64,000 bases of DNA from Shimia litoralis. Its GTDB lineage: Bacteria > Pseudomonadota > Alphaproteobacteria > Rhodobacterales > Rhodobacteraceae. The translations under genes were made by a program, and so were the position numbers. Within the stretch, counting starts at the first letter, position 1, and each line of letters starts with the position of its first letter. Under the pieces are notes generated by a model that was not told the DNA's origin, ran no database searches, and saw nothing but the letters and a program-made list of their open reading frames with translations. The stretch is taken from assembly GCF_005518135.1 (NCBI RefSeq), contig NZ_SULI01000007.1, positions 93,856 to 157,855 on the forward strand, read 5' to 3'. Of this stretch, positions 18,954 to 28,188 are shown one piece after another.

Positions 18954-19280
18954 TTAGGGACCATTCCCTATTCGCGCCAGATCATCCGGCTTTCCGCATT
19001 TAAGATATGCCACCATCATCGACGCGTCACCTCGAATACGCGATACGGGGCAACCATACTGCCGTTCCACGGCAATTTCGGCACGGCGCCCCAACTGCTG
19101 ACTTAGGCGGGGCGCATATTCTCGGCTCACACGGATGATCTGTACTTGGGCATCACGTCGGCGCAAATCAAACGTGCTCTCCAACACACGAACACGCACC
19201 GGATCAATTCCGGAAAAATGCATACTTGGTGTGTTACAGCCGATCAGACCAAGCGCGCAAATGACGACCAAACCTCTCAT
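18954..19280 (-). CDS. Small predicted lipoprotein, unknown function
   Basis: A 108-residue protein. Starting at the ATG at 19280 gives a classic lipoprotein signal: MRGLVVICALGLIG then Cys at about position 15. Earlier in-frame starts (19301, 19388) would bury this signal, so I prefer 19280, though the ribosome binding site is weak. The mature part has two further Cys (YGCPVSRIRG and YLKCGKP) that could form a disulfide, and many Arg. I do not recognise the family, though similar short lipoproteins occur in Rhodobacterales. Confidence 0.65.
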   Translation of the reverse strand: MRGLVVICALGLIGCNTPSMHFSGIDPVRVRVLESTFDLRRRDAQVQIIRVSREYAPRLSQQLGRRAEIAVERQYGCPVSRIRGDASMMVAYLKCGKPDDLARIGNGP

Positions 19281-19414
19281 TCGCCCATCTGACCGCAACA
19301 TGGTTAAAGCTTGGTTATCAGCGGCGCGCAATGTCTGCGGCTGGATGTCGCATATATATTCCATTTTTAGAATGCGATCATATGCCAACTTTGGAATACT
19401 TATTGGAGAGTCCC

Positions 19415-20629
19415 ATGACCACTCAAATAAAGAGACCCGCCGACACCTACTCTCCGCTTTACTTCCTTGCGTCCTTGGGCGCGGGTGGTCTGGCGGTGAC
19501 GTTTTTCATGTATCTGATGTTTTGGGTTCCGCACCAAGGCAAGCCCGTCCCCACATTCGAAGACATCTCGACCGCATTCCAAACCGGCGGCTTCGCAATG
19601 CAAGCTGCCATTGCCGTGGCTGTGCTCGGCATCGCGGTCATGGCTTTTCTGAATTTGAAATACTTGTTCTGGAACCTGTCATCTTACAAAGCCTTCAAGC
19701 AGTCTAACGGCTATGACGCCCTAAAAAATTCAAACGCGGAATCGACATTGATGGCGATGCCGCTTGCTTTGGCCATGTCGGTGAACGCGATGTTCATTGT
19801 CGGCTTGATCTATGTTCCTGGGCTTTGGAGTATTATCGAATATCTCTTTCCCTTGGCGATGATTGCATTCGCGCTGATTGCTTGGTTGGCGTTCAAAATC
19901 ATCGGTGATTTTCTTGGGCGCATCTTGTCCCAAGGCGGCATTTTCGATGTAACCGCCAACAATTCGTTCGCGCAGCTGTTGCCTGCCTTTGCCTTGTCGA
20001 TGGTGGCGGTTGGGTTCTCGGCCCCCGCTGCGATGAGCCAGAACACAACGACCGTTGGCATTTCTCTGGTGCTCTCGACATTCGTAGGTACCGCCGCAGT
20101 GATCTATGCGCTGGTTGCGATTGTGACGGCCTTTAACTCGATGCTGCATCACGGCACCGCAAAAGAAGCGGGACCGACCCTGATGGTCATCGTGCCAATT
20201 ATGACCGTCTTGGGCATTATGTTCCTGCGTCAGGACCACGGCCTTCATGCCACATTCGAAGTCCACGGCGCCAAGGCGGAAACAATGATGATGTTGGCCC
20301 GTTTCTTGTCGATCCAACTGATCTTTTTGCTGCTGGGCACGCTGGTCATGCGCCGTCAGGGATATTTCTCGGACTTCGTCTTTGGAACCAAAACATCACC
20401 CGGATCCTATGCGCTGGTATGCCCGGGCGTGGCCCTTTCCGTGATGATCCAGTTCTTCGTCAACAAAGGGTTGGTCGGCGCAGGTGTGATTGAGAAATTT
20501 GACATCGCGTATTGGTCCATCACCGCAATCGCGCTCTTGTTCCAATTCGCGATGATTGCGCTGGTGCTCCGGTTGAACCGTCAACACTTCGGCAAGCCCA
20601 GCGCAAATGCGGCCGTCCCAGCCGAATAA
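19415..20629 (+). CDS. Polytopic membrane protein, TDT/SLAC1-like (tentative)
   Basis: A 404-residue inner-membrane protein with about ten hydrophobic helices. The ATG at 19415 follows GGAGAG; the frame stays open to 19331 but the extra residues look non-coding. The even spacing of helices and the stretches LMAMPLALAMSVNAMFIVG and LSMVAVGFSAPAAMS recall tellurite-resistance/dicarboxylate (TDT, SLAC1) channels. The resemblance is weak and the substrate is unknown. It is a single gene closed by a strong hairpin shared with the convergent aminotransferase gene. Confidence 0.75.
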   Translation: MTTQIKRPADTYSPLYFLASLGAGGLAVTFFMYLMFWVPHQGKPVPTFEDISTAFQTGGFAMQAAIAVAVLGIAVMAFLNLKYLFWNLSSYKAFKQSNGYDALKNSNAESTLMAMPLALAMSVNAMFIVGLIYVPGLWSIIEYLFPLAMIAFALIAWLAFKIIGDFLGRILSQGGIFDVTANNSFAQLLPAFALSMVAVGFSAPAAMSQNTTTVGISLVLSTFVGTAAVIYALVAIVTAFNSMLHHGTAKEAGPTLMVIVPIMTVLGIMFLRQDHGLHATFEVHGAKAETMMMLARFLSIQLIFLLLGTLVMRRQGYFSDFVFGTKTSPGSYALVCPGVALSVMIQFFVNKGLVGAGVIEKFDIAYWSITAIALLFQFAMIALVLRLNRQHFGKPSANAAVPAE

Positions 20630-20648
20630 CGCCATATCCGATAAACGT

Positions 20649-20670
20649 GCGGGCACCCTTTGGTGCCCGC
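20649..20670. terminator. Bidirectional terminator hairpin
   Basis: GCGGGCACC and GGTGCCCGC form a perfect 9-bp stem with a 4-base loop, followed by CTTGTTG, in the 50-bp gap between two convergent genes. Confidence 0.7.
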
Positions 20671-20679
20671 CTTGTTGCA

Positions 20680-21891
20680 TCACATAGTGGCGCGGATCAC
20701 CCGACCCAGCCGGCGAATTCCGTCCTGAATCATCTCGGGACTTGCACAAGAGAAGCTCAGCCTTAGCGAGTTGGCCACAGACCCGTCTGCGAAAAAGGCT
20801 TTGCCTGGCACAAACGCGACTTTCTCGGTGTCCAAAGCCACATCAAGCAGCTCTGCGCCATCCATATGTGCGGGCAAGGTAAGCCAGACGAACATACCAC
20901 CTTGCGGCTTTGTCCAACTCACGCCCTCGGGCATATGCATCTCCAGCGCCGCAAGCATACAATCGCGGCGCTCGGAATACACGTTGCGCACTGTTTGCAC
21001 GTGGCTGTCAAAAATACTCTCTGCAACAGTGCAGATTGCCATCTGATTGATCGTGGCAGAGTGCAAATCTGCAGCTTGCTTCATCAGCACAAGTTGGGAA
21101 ATCACTGGTTTGGCGGCGACAACCCAACCGACCCGCAGTCCGGGTGAAAGCGTCTTGGAAAAGCTGCCGCAGTAAATCGTTCTGCAGGCTTCGAGGTCCC
21201 CCTTGCGCGCAAGTTCAAGCGCCAGAATTGACGGCACAGGATCGCCATCATAGCGCAAGGCCTGATACGCCGCATCTTCAATGACAGCACAATCCAATGC
21301 CTCGGCCAACTCCAGAACACTCTCGCGACCACGTTGATCGACGGTTTCGCCCGTCGGGTTGGCAAAGTCTGCAGACAAATAGGCAAACTTCACACGCCCA
21401 CCATCCGCCTTGGCTTGTGCGGCATGATCTTCGGCAGACCGGTTTCCGTTTACACTTAGCTGTCCATAGACTGGTTCGTATGGATTAAACGCGCCCAAGG
21501 CTCCCATATAGGTTGGCCACCCGACCAGCGCCGTGTCCTGGGGGGAAAGAAACAGCTTACCCAAATAATCCAGGGCCTGCTGCGATCCAGATGTGATCAG
21601 AATATTCTCCGGATCACACGGCACATCGATTTTGGCCATTTGCCCCGCAATCCATTTGCGCAGCGGCAGATAGCCCTCACTGACGGAATATTGCAACGCC
21701 ACCGATTGTGTCTTGGGCGATAAGGCTTGGGCAAACGCATCGGTAAATGCATCGGCTGGAAACAAGTCAGGGTCAGGGATTCCACCTGCAAAGGATGTGA
21801 TCCCCGGCTGATCAAGCAATTTAAGAAGCTCTCGAATTTCTGACGCTTTCATGCGCTCTGTGCGCCCTGCGAACATCTGTTGTAGTGCCAT
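20680..21891 (-). CDS. PLP-dependent aminotransferase, 2-aminoadipate/MocR-like fold-type I
   Basis: A 403-residue aminotransferase. Features are SFAGGIPDPDLFP at the N-terminus, the ITSGSQQALDYLGKL cofactor loop, DFANPTGETV, VIEDAAY and the PLP lysine in YCGSFSKTLSPGLRVGW. It resembles the catalytic half of MocR/LysN enzymes (2-aminoadipate or valine-type transaminases) without the DNA-binding domain. The start at 21891 follows CGAGGGGAGA; the longer frame to 22008 crosses the promoter. It is divergent from an FCD/GntR regulator, which probably controls it. Confidence 0.88.
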   Translation of the reverse strand: MALQQMFAGRTERMKASEIRELLKLLDQPGITSFAGGIPDPDLFPADAFTDAFAQALSPKTQSVALQYSVSEGYLPLRKWIAGQMAKIDVPCDPENILITSGSQQALDYLGKLFLSPQDTALVGWPTYMGALGAFNPYEPVYGQLSVNGNRSAEDHAAQAKADGGRVKFAYLSADFANPTGETVDQRGRESVLELAEALDCAVIEDAAYQALRYDGDPVPSILALELARKGDLEACRTIYCGSFSKTLSPGLRVGWVVAAKPVISQLVLMKQAADLHSATINQMAICTVAESIFDSHVQTVRNVYSERRDCMLAALEMHMPEGVSWTKPQGGMFVWLTLPAHMDGAELLDVALDTEKVAFVPGKAFFADGSVANSLRLSFSCASPEMIQDGIRRLGRVIRATM

Positions 21892-22012
21892 CCTGCGTCT
21901 CCCCTCGCCTAGTGAATACTGCAAACCTACGAACGCGACGCAATAAGTCAATAACACTGACCCATTGTAACATAATTCGTGATCGCTATGACTTGCCCCT
22001 GCGGCCACGACA

Positions 22013-22031
22013 TGGTCATATCATTTGACCA
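22013..22031. promoter_or_regulatory. Inverted repeat TGGTCA-N7-TGACCA, candidate GntR/FadR operator
   Basis: The repeat lies in the 158-bp divergent region between the aminotransferase (start 21891) and the FCD regulator (start 22050), 19 bases before the regulator's start codon. FadR-type regulators favour T-G-G-T...A-C-C-A dyads. The assignment is inferred from position and symmetry. Confidence 0.5.
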
Positions 22032-22049
22032 ATCTGACACGAGGTCCCA

Positions 22050-22817
22050 ATGCCATTTCAAAAAGTTCAGACCGAGAAGCTCTCTACATCCGTTGTGCGC
22101 CAAATCGAGTTACTGATTTTACGTGGCATTTTGCGTCCCGGAGAGCGGCTCCCGTCAGAACGGGAGCTTTCTGAACGCCTTGGCGTGTCACGCCCATCCC
22201 TTCGCGAAGCTATCGCCGATCTTCAAGATCGAGGTTTGCTTGCTTCGCGCGCCGGTGCCGGCATTTTCGTTGCTGACGTATTAGGAAGCGCCTTTTCAGA
22301 GTCTCTGGTTCGACTTTTTGCTGCTCATGACGAGGCCGTTTTTGATTACATCTCGTTTCGCCGCGACATGGAAGGGCTCGCCGCCGAACGCGCTGCGCGC
22401 TATGCATCTGACACCGACCTCAAGGTCATCAAAACCGTGTTCGAAAAGATGGAAGCGGCTCATTCTAAACGCAACCCGTCCGACGAGGCCCAGCTTGATG
22501 CCGAGTTCCACCTTGCCATCATCGAAGCCAGCCATAACGTCATCATGCTTCATATGATGCGCTCGATGTATCAATTGTTGCGCGAGGGGGTATTCTACAA
22601 TCGCTCGGTGATGTTCAAGCAACGCACCACACGCAGCGATCTTCTAGAACAACACCGTGTCATCAATTCCGCCCTTCAGGCCCGCGACCCCGACGCCGCC
22701 AGACGCGCGGTGACCCGACACTTGGACTATGTCGAACAATCCCTGTCCGATCACCAGAAGTCCGAGCGCAATGAACAAGTCGCGCGCCAACGGTATGATC
22801 ACATCAAGGACCGCTAG
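22050..22817 (+). CDS. FadR/FCD-domain GntR-family transcriptional regulator
   Basis: A 255-residue regulator. A GntR winged helix at about residues 10-75 includes LPSERELSERLGVSRPSLREAIADLQDRGLL. An FCD ligand domain follows at about 90-235, with the metal-binding His/Asp pattern (DAEFHLAIIEASHN, EQHRVINSALQARD, VTRHLDYV). It resembles PdhR/LldR-type regulators of organic-acid metabolism. The ligand is unknown. It is likely autoregulatory through the dyad just upstream, and likely also acts on the divergent aminotransferase. Confidence 0.9.
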   Translation: MPFQKVQTEKLSTSVVRQIELLILRGILRPGERLPSERELSERLGVSRPSLREAIADLQDRGLLASRAGAGIFVADVLGSAFSESLVRLFAAHDEAVFDYISFRRDMEGLAAERAARYASDTDLKVIKTVFEKMEAAHSKRNPSDEAQLDAEFHLAIIEASHNVIMLHMMRSMYQLLREGVFYNRSVMFKQRTTRSDLLEQHRVINSALQARDPDAARRAVTRHLDYVEQSLSDHQKSERNEQVARQRYDHIKDR

Positions 22818-22860
22818 CGGCAACAAGAGACACAAAGAGTATTCACAAGAGGAACAGCAG

Positions 22861-23844
22861 ATGACGCAAGCGATGCGCGCAATGGAAATCACCCAGCCCG
22901 GCGGACCCGAAGTCTTGCAACTGACACACCGCCCTATTCCACAACCCGGCCCCGGCGAGGTTGTTATCAAGGTCGCATATGCAGGCGTAAACCGCCCCGA
23001 CGCGCTGCAGCGCGCAGGCGCATATGCCCCCCCGCCCACTGCCAGCGATCTACCGGGGCTAGAAGCCTCTGGTGAAATCGTCGCTGTCGGCCCCGACGTT
23101 CATGACTGGGTCGAAGGGGATCACGTGTGTGCGCTGTTGCCCGGCGGAGGGTATGCCGAGTACGTCCTGACACCCGCGGCACATTGCCTGCCCATCCCAT
23201 CCGGATTGGGCCTGAAGGAAGCCGCTTGTCTGCCAGAAACTTTTTTCACGGTCTGGAGCAATGTGTTCATGCGTGGTGGGCTGAAAGCTGGCGAGCGGTT
23301 CTTGGTGCACGGGGGATCAAGCGGCATCGGCACAACAGCCATTCAACTGGCCAATGCATTTGGGGCACGCGTGTTCACAACCGCAGGATCTGCCGAGAAA
23401 TGCGCAGCTTGCCTTGCTTTGGGGGCAGAGCGCGCCATCAATTATCGAGAAGAAGATTTTGTGGATGTTGTCCGTGCAGAAGGCGGTGCGAATCTTATTT
23501 TGGATATGGTTGGTGGCGACTATATTCCCCGCAATGTAAAAACGCTCGCCAACGATGGGCGGCTGGTTCAAATCGCGTTCCTGTCTGGGCCAAAAGTCGA
23601 GCTTAACTTTGCCCAAATCATGGCGCGCCGCTTGCTGGTCACCGGATCGACATTGCGCCCGCAAAGCGACCTTGCCAAAGCGCGCATCGCCACCGAGCTG
23701 CGCGAAAAGGTCTGGCCGTTGTTGGATGCAGGACAGATTGCACCCGTCATGGATAGCGAGTTTTCGCTTGAAAACGTTGCCTCAGCCCATACTCGTATGG
23801 AGGCCAGTGGGCATATCGGCAAAATCGTTCTGAAAGTGGCCTAA
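22861..23844 (+). CDS. NAD(P)H-quinone oxidoreductase, PIG3-type zinc-free MDR family
   Basis: A 327-residue medium-chain dehydrogenase/reductase. The N-terminal domain has AGVNRPDALQRAGAYAPPP, typical of quinone oxidoreductases, with no zinc-ligand cysteines. The Rossmann motif VHGGSSGIGTTAIQLA sits near residue 145. It reduces quinones or related enones with NADPH in the cytosol. The ATG at 22861 follows AGAGGAACAGCAG. It lies 43 bases after the FCD regulator gene, so co-transcription is plausible. Confidence 0.9.
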   Translation: MTQAMRAMEITQPGGPEVLQLTHRPIPQPGPGEVVIKVAYAGVNRPDALQRAGAYAPPPTASDLPGLEASGEIVAVGPDVHDWVEGDHVCALLPGGGYAEYVLTPAAHCLPIPSGLGLKEAACLPETFFTVWSNVFMRGGLKAGERFLVHGGSSGIGTTAIQLANAFGARVFTTAGSAEKCAACLALGAERAINYREEDFVDVVRAEGGANLILDMVGGDYIPRNVKTLANDGRLVQIAFLSGPKVELNFAQIMARRLLVTGSTLRPQSDLAKARIATELREKVWPLLDAGQIAPVMDSEFSLENVASAHTRMEASGHIGKIVLKVA

Positions 23845-23894
23845 GACGAAAACCGTCCTGCGCGATCATCGTAACGCGCAGGATATCATATCTC

Positions 23895-24581
23895 TTACCC
23901 TTTGGTTGTGTGTCCAGGCATATCCATTTTGGGTTTTGGCGCGCGCAAACGCCCCAGCACCGACAAAGGCCCTGCAAGAGCTTTGCTCATCGGACTGGCC
24001 TTGAACTGGGCCTTGGCCTTTTCAAACTGCATGACATTGTCAATTCTGCGATCCAAAAAGGCCCACGTGGCCTCGTGACCGTCACTGTCATCCCCAAGCC
24101 AATATAACACCGTTGTGCCATATACGCCTGACAGCGTCGCCCGTTTGGTATACCAATTCACATCCTCTGAAGTATCCCCAAGCGCCGTCCAGATGGCATC
24201 GCATGTATCCCAAATCAACTGCGCTCCCAAAGCGGCATGTTGCGGCAATGCAAACAACGTCGATCCGCGTCGCACGGCCTCTTTGTCATCAGACACCTCT
24301 AGCCGGAACCGCACTGCAGCCGCGATTCGATCGCGAAACCGCATTTCGGATAGCTCAGCGTCGTGCAATTTCGCCTGCATCAGCTGATCACCACGTTTGT
24401 GGTATGCGACGGCTAAGTCCAACGCGCCCCGAGGGCAAATCAAATTGGCCAACGCGGCATCCAATTCACAATCGGCGACTGCGGCGTCAAATGTCGCCGC
24501 AGACCACCCATCAAAGGCCACGTGGCCCAATGCGGCGTCTAGCAATTGGGATTTCAAATCACGTTCGGGGATATTGTGCAT
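23895..24581 (-). CDS. COQ9-family protein (ubiquinone biosynthesis)
   Basis: A 228-residue COQ9 homologue, a TetR-like lipid-binding fold. In mitochondria and alphaproteobacteria it supports the ubiquinone hydroxylation steps. Visible marks are the N-terminal LLDAALGHVAFDGWSAATFDAA and the core SGVYGTTVLYWLGDDSDGHEATWAFLDRRIDNVM. The ATG at 24581 follows GGAGAG; a GTG at 24593 is possible. The start of the gene is 110 bases from rpsU, and the two genes are divergent. Confidence 0.9.
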   Translation of the reverse strand: MHNIPERDLKSQLLDAALGHVAFDGWSAATFDAAVADCELDAALANLICPRGALDLAVAYHKRGDQLMQAKLHDAELSEMRFRDRIAAAVRFRLEVSDDKEAVRRGSTLFALPQHAALGAQLIWDTCDAIWTALGDTSEDVNWYTKRATLSGVYGTTVLYWLGDDSDGHEATWAFLDRRIDNVMQFEKAKAQFKASPMSKALAGPLSVLGRLRAPKPKMDMPGHTTKG

Positions 24582-24690
24582 GCGACTCTCCACTGTTGGG
24601 TCACATACTAGACAAACAAACCGGGCTTTGCTATACGGCGGACTCCTGCAAATCCTTGCAACTTCAAACTAGAAAGGTGGTGAAAACCAC

Positions 24691-24897
24691 ATGCAGGTTA
24701 GTGTTCGTGACAACAATGTCGATCAGGCGCTTCGTGCCCTGAAGAAAAAGCTACAGCGTGAAGGCGTTTTTCGTGAAATGAAGCTTAAGCAACATTTCGA
24801 AAAGCCGTCTGAGAAAAAAGCGCGCGAGAAAGCTGAAGCGATCCGCCGTGCCCGTAAATTGGCGCGTAAGAAGCTCCAGCGCGAAGGAATGCTCTAA
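24691..24897 (+). CDS. rpsU: 30S ribosomal protein S21
   Basis: A 68-residue basic protein, [20 protein letters not shown], with the Lys/Arg-rich helix to the end (REGML), the typical length and pattern of S21. It helps mRNA base-pair with the 16S 3' end. An AAGGTGGT ribosome binding site precedes the ATG. It is monocistronic, closed by a strong terminator. Confidence 0.97.
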   Translation: MQVSVRDNNVDQALRALKKKLQREGVFREMKLKQHFEKPSEKKAREKAEAIRRARKLARKKLQREGML

Positions 24898-24934
24898 GAG
24901 CCCTTCTACTCCAGCTTGGACACAAAGAATGAAC

Positions 24935-24964
24935 AACCCCCGTAGCCTCGCTGCGGGGGTTTTT
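24935..24964 (+). terminator. Rho-independent terminator of rpsU
   Basis: CCCCCGTAGC and GCTGCGGGGG make a 10-bp stem (one G-U pair) around a CTC loop, flanked by AA and followed by TTTTT. It lies 37 bases after the rpsU stop. Confidence 0.92.
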
Positions 24965-25121
24965 CTCACTTTGGCACGTGATGTTTCCACCCACTTTTTC
25001 CGTGCTGGCCCACTACACACATCCCGCAACACATTTTGTTGACCATCTTTTTGACGTCACCCGCTGCAATTATCCCCAAAAGCACCTAGGTTATTTTAAA
25101 TGCAAAACACAGGGCGCGCTC

Positions 25122-25994
25122 ATGACTGATACATACACTCCTCCAAAGGTCTGGACTTGGAACCAAGGAAACGGCGGCGAATTCGCCAGCATCAACCGTC
25201 CCATTGCCGGGGCCACGCATGACAAAGATCTCGCGGTTGGCGATCACCCGTTTCAACTCTATTCTCTTGCGACACCAAATGGCGTGAAGGTCACGGTCAT
25301 GCTCGAAGAGCTCCTCGCCGCGGGGCATTCTGGGGCCGAATATGACGCGTGGCTTATCAATATTGGCGAAGGTGACCAGTTCAGCAGCGGGTTTGTGTCC
25401 GTTAATCCAAACTCAAAAATCCCGGCCCTGATGGACCATTCCACCACGCCGCCGACGCGTATTTTTGAGTCGGGCGCGATTCTGCTTCATCTGGCCGAAA
25501 AATTTGACGCATTCCTTCCCTCGGACCCTGCCAAACGTCCCGAAATGTTGTCTTGGCTATTTTGGCAGATGGGAAGCGCGCCGTATCTGGGCGGCGGCTT
25601 TGGCCACTTCTATTCCTATGCACCAGAAAAATGGGAATACCCCATTGATCGGTTTGCCATGGAAACCAAACGACAGCTTGATGTTCTGGACCGTCAGTTG
25701 GCCGAGAATACGTATATTTCGGGCGAAGAGTACACCATCGCAGATATGGCAATCTGGGCATGGTATGGCCAGTTGGTGCTTGGACGTTTGTACAGCGCCG
25801 CAGAATTTTTGGACGTAGAGAGCTACAAGCACCTTCAACGTTGGGCCAAAGTTATTGACGCGCGCCCGGCAGTGAGCCGTGGCCGAATGGTTAATCGTGC
25901 ATTTGGCGAGCTGGAAACCCAGTTGCGTGAACGCCACGACGCCAGCGATTTTGACACAAAAACCCAAGACAAGTTGGAAGCCGCGAGCAGCTAA
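25122..25994 (+). CDS. yghU: YghU-type glutathione S-transferase / disulfide-bond oxidoreductase
   Basis: A 290-residue GST of the Nu class. The N-terminal extension reads TPPKVWTWNQGNGGEFASINRP, then a thioredoxin-fold domain with LYSLATPNGVKVTVMLEELL (the TPNG site that replaces the usual catalytic Cys/Tyr/Ser), the VNPNSKIPAL cis-Pro loop and FESGAILLHLAEKF, then a helical C-domain. The family binds two glutathiones and shows disulfide reductase activity. The ATG at 25122 is chosen because the family begins with this extension; a frame to 24978 overlaps the rpsU terminator region. Confidence 0.93.
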   Translation: MTDTYTPPKVWTWNQGNGGEFASINRPIAGATHDKDLAVGDHPFQLYSLATPNGVKVTVMLEELLAAGHSGAEYDAWLINIGEGDQFSSGFVSVNPNSKIPALMDHSTTPPTRIFESGAILLHLAEKFDAFLPSDPAKRPEMLSWLFWQMGSAPYLGGGFGHFYSYAPEKWEYPIDRFAMETKRQLDVLDRQLAENTYISGEEYTIADMAIWAWYGQLVLGRLYSAAEFLDVESYKHLQRWAKVIDARPAVSRGRMVNRAFGELETQLRERHDASDFDTKTQDKLEAASS

Positions 25995-26012
25995 GGGCCA
26001 ACCGCCTCATAT

Positions 26013-26044
26013 CTGGATGCCTGTCAAATCTTTCAGGCATCCAG
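26013..26044 (+). terminator. Hairpin after yghU
   Basis: CTGGATGCCTG and CAGGCATCCAG form a perfect 11-bp stem with a 10-base loop, 19 bases after the yghU stop. It is followed by AAATAATTTG, not a clean T-run. Confidence 0.55.
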
Positions 26045-26146
26045 AAATAATTTGATCAAAAAAATAATCTGGACCTATGATGATGTCTGGACAAACGTCT
26101 TTGCACATGTTTGTCGTTCTAAAACTGCTATCATCAGGAGGCCACA

Positions 26147-27619
26147 ATGCTTGACGCTATCACCGACCTAAAGTCGCTTCTCAAAGATCCGACACTGCTT
26201 GAAACACGTGCATACATCGGTGGGCAATGGGTCGACGGCGAGGGCACATTTGATGTGACCAACCCTGCACGCGGTGACATCGTTGCAAAAGTCGCGGACG
26301 TAAGCCGGGCGCAAGTCGCCGGGGCCATTGCACAAGCCAATACTGCCCAGAAAGAATGGGCAAAATGGACAGGAAAAGAACGCGCCGCAGTATTGCGCAA
26401 ATGGTACGATCTCATGATGGCGCATCAAGACGATCTGGCCACAATTCTGACGGCCGAAATGGGCAAGCCCTTGGCTGAATCCAAAGGTGAGATTGCCTAT
26501 GGTGCATCGTTTGTCGAATTTTTCGCCGAAGAAGCCAAACGCATTTATGGCGAAACCATCCCCGGCCACCAACGCGACAAGAGAATTACGGTCATCAAGC
26601 AACCCATTGGTGTTGCCGCGTCGATCACACCGTGGAACTTTCCCAATGCAATGATCACCCGCAAGGCAGGACCAGCTCTGGCCGCCGGGTGTGCTTTTGT
26701 GGCACGACCTGCTGCGGAAACGCCATTGTCGGCCATTGTTCTTGGTGTTCTTGCCGACCGCGCTGGCATCCCTGCGGGCGTATTGAACATTGTTCCGTCC
26801 TCCCGTGCCAGCGAGATCGGCAAAGAGTTTTGCGAAAATGACGCTGTGCGCAAACTTACGTTCACCGGTTCAACCGAAGTTGGCCGCATCCTGCTGCGTC
26901 AAGCTGCGGACAGCGTCATGAAGTGCTCGATGGAGCTTGGCGGAAACGCGCCGTTCATTGTGTTTGATGACGCTGATCTGGATGCCGCAGTAGAAGGCGC
27001 CATTTTGTGCAAATTCCGCAACAACGGCCAAACCTGTGTGTGTGCAAACCGCATCTATGTCCAATCTGGCGTCTATGAGGCTTTTGCCGAAAAACTTAAG
27101 AGCGCCGTCGAAAAAATGCCCGTTGGCGACGGGCTTGCCGATGGCATCATGTTTGGCCCCCTCATTAATCAGGAAGCCGTAGAAAAGGTCGAAGAGCATA
27201 TTGCGGATGCCACCTCCAAAGGCGGCGAAGTTATCCTGGGCGGCGCAGCGTCTACTCTTGGCGGCACCTTCTTTGAGCCCACCATTGTGACGGGTGCCAC
27301 GCCGGACATGGCCTTTGCCAAAGATGAAACCTTTGGTCCACTCGCCCCACTCTTCAAATTTGAAGACGAAGACGACGTGATCGCTATGGCCAATGACACG
27401 ATTTTTGGATTGGCATCGTATTTTTACGCCAAGGACCTGAGCCGTGTATACAAGGTCGCAGAAGCGCTGGAATACGGAATCGTTGGCGTCAACACTGGCA
27501 TCATCTCGACAGAGGTCGCCCCCTTTGGCGGCGTGAAACAATCGGGTCTGGGCCGCGAAGGCAGCCATCACGGCATCGAGGATTACCTCGAGATGAAATA
27601 CATCTGCATGTCCGTCTAA
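26147..27619 (+). CDS. gabD: Succinate-semialdehyde dehydrogenase
   Basis: A 490-residue aldehyde dehydrogenase that oxidises succinate semialdehyde to succinate in 4-aminobutyrate catabolism. The catalytic Glu is in MELGGNAPF (E263) and the Cys in [11 protein letters not shown] (C297; the second Cys of CVC is typical of redox-regulated SSADH). One oddity is that the cofactor-contact Lys of the usual KPA motif is Arg ([12 protein letters not shown]). A strong CAGGAGG ribosome binding site precedes the ATG. There is no 4-aminobutyrate aminotransferase next to it. Confidence 0.9.
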   Translation: MLDAITDLKSLLKDPTLLETRAYIGGQWVDGEGTFDVTNPARGDIVAKVADVSRAQVAGAIAQANTAQKEWAKWTGKERAAVLRKWYDLMMAHQDDLATILTAEMGKPLAESKGEIAYGASFVEFFAEEAKRIYGETIPGHQRDKRITVIKQPIGVAASITPWNFPNAMITRKAGPALAAGCAFVARPAAETPLSAIVLGVLADRAGIPAGVLNIVPSSRASEIGKEFCENDAVRKLTFTGSTEVGRILLRQAADSVMKCSMELGGNAPFIVFDDADLDAAVEGAILCKFRNNGQTCVCANRIYVQSGVYEAFAEKLKSAVEKMPVGDGLADGIMFGPLINQEAVEKVEEHIADATSKGGEVILGGAASTLGGTFFEPTIVTGATPDMAFAKDETFGPLAPLFKFEDEDDVIAMANDTIFGLASYFYAKDLSRVYKVAEALEYGIVGVNTGIISTEVAPFGGVKQSGLGREGSHHGIEDYLEMKYICMSV

Positions 27620-28029
27620 GTATCTTCGGATTTGGGAGGAGCCATCAGACTGGTCAATCGGTCGATGGCTCCTTTCCATGCTGCGAGTTCTTCTGGTGAG
27701 ATATCGTCCCCGACCACATCGCAAAGCGCATTTTCCAAGGCTGTGGAGGCTAGGCCATAGCCACGCGTATCGACGCCATAACGCGCATGACTCTCTGCCA
27801 TTTTTTGCCCCACGGATTTGAACAACTCGGGCTTATCAAGACTGCGGACAACTGTTGCCAGCATCGTCGCAAACATCTCTTTCTGGACCACCGCGTCATT
27901 TGTGAACAGATTTTTGGCGTCCGGCATCAGCTCGAAAAGATGATCGTAAAACCGTGCCGATATCTGGCTTTTACACGCAAACCTTTTTGAAAAGTTCTCC
28001 TGTATCAACCGCTTTGCCTCTTGGTCCAT
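27616..28029 (-). CDS. Single-domain globin
   Basis: A 137-residue haem protein of the flavohaemoglobin/Vitreoscilla-type globin family. It matches FYDHLFELMPDAKNLF (B-C helices) and MLATVVRSLD (E helix), and the proximal His of the F helix is in KMAESHARYGV. There is no reductase domain. Likely roles are oxygen or NO binding; none is shown by context. The ATG at 28029 follows GGAGCG; an upstream ATG at 28041 is possible. Its stop overlaps the stop of the convergent gabD by three bases. Confidence 0.82.
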   Translation of the reverse strand: MDQEAKRLIQENFSKRFACKSQISARFYDHLFELMPDAKNLFTNDAVVQKEMFATMLATVVRSLDKPELFKSVGQKMAESHARYGVDTRGYGLASTALENALCDVVGDDISPEELAAWKGAIDRLTSLMAPPKSEDT

Positions 28030-28130
28030 CTGGCGCTCCATCCCATACTAATCTCTGTCCGAGCCGTTCGCCTAAGGACAAGCGATATATTGGAGCATAA
28101 TACTTAATGGCGCGTTGATATCCTCAAATG

Positions 28131-28160
28131 CAAAATGCCCCGACCTTTTGGGTCAGGGCA
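28131..28160 (-). terminator. Terminator of hsp20
   Basis: Read on the minus strand, TGCCCTGACC and GGTCGGGGCA make a 10-bp stem (one G-U) with a CAAAA loop, followed by TTTTGCATTTG. It lies about 30 bases after the hsp20 stop. Confidence 0.8.
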
Positions 28161-28188
28161 TCGGCGTCTTGGGTTATGATCGTAAATC

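Noticed and set aside
26870..27724. Minus-strand frame (284 codons) opposite gabD and into the globin gene
   Set aside because: Frame shadow of gabD; it conflicts with the globin gene at its 3' side.
28113..28126. FNR-like TTGAT...CTCAA upstream of the globin gene
   Set aside because: The half-site spacing is three bases, not four, and one half-site is mismatched; it also overlaps the region before the hsp20 terminator.
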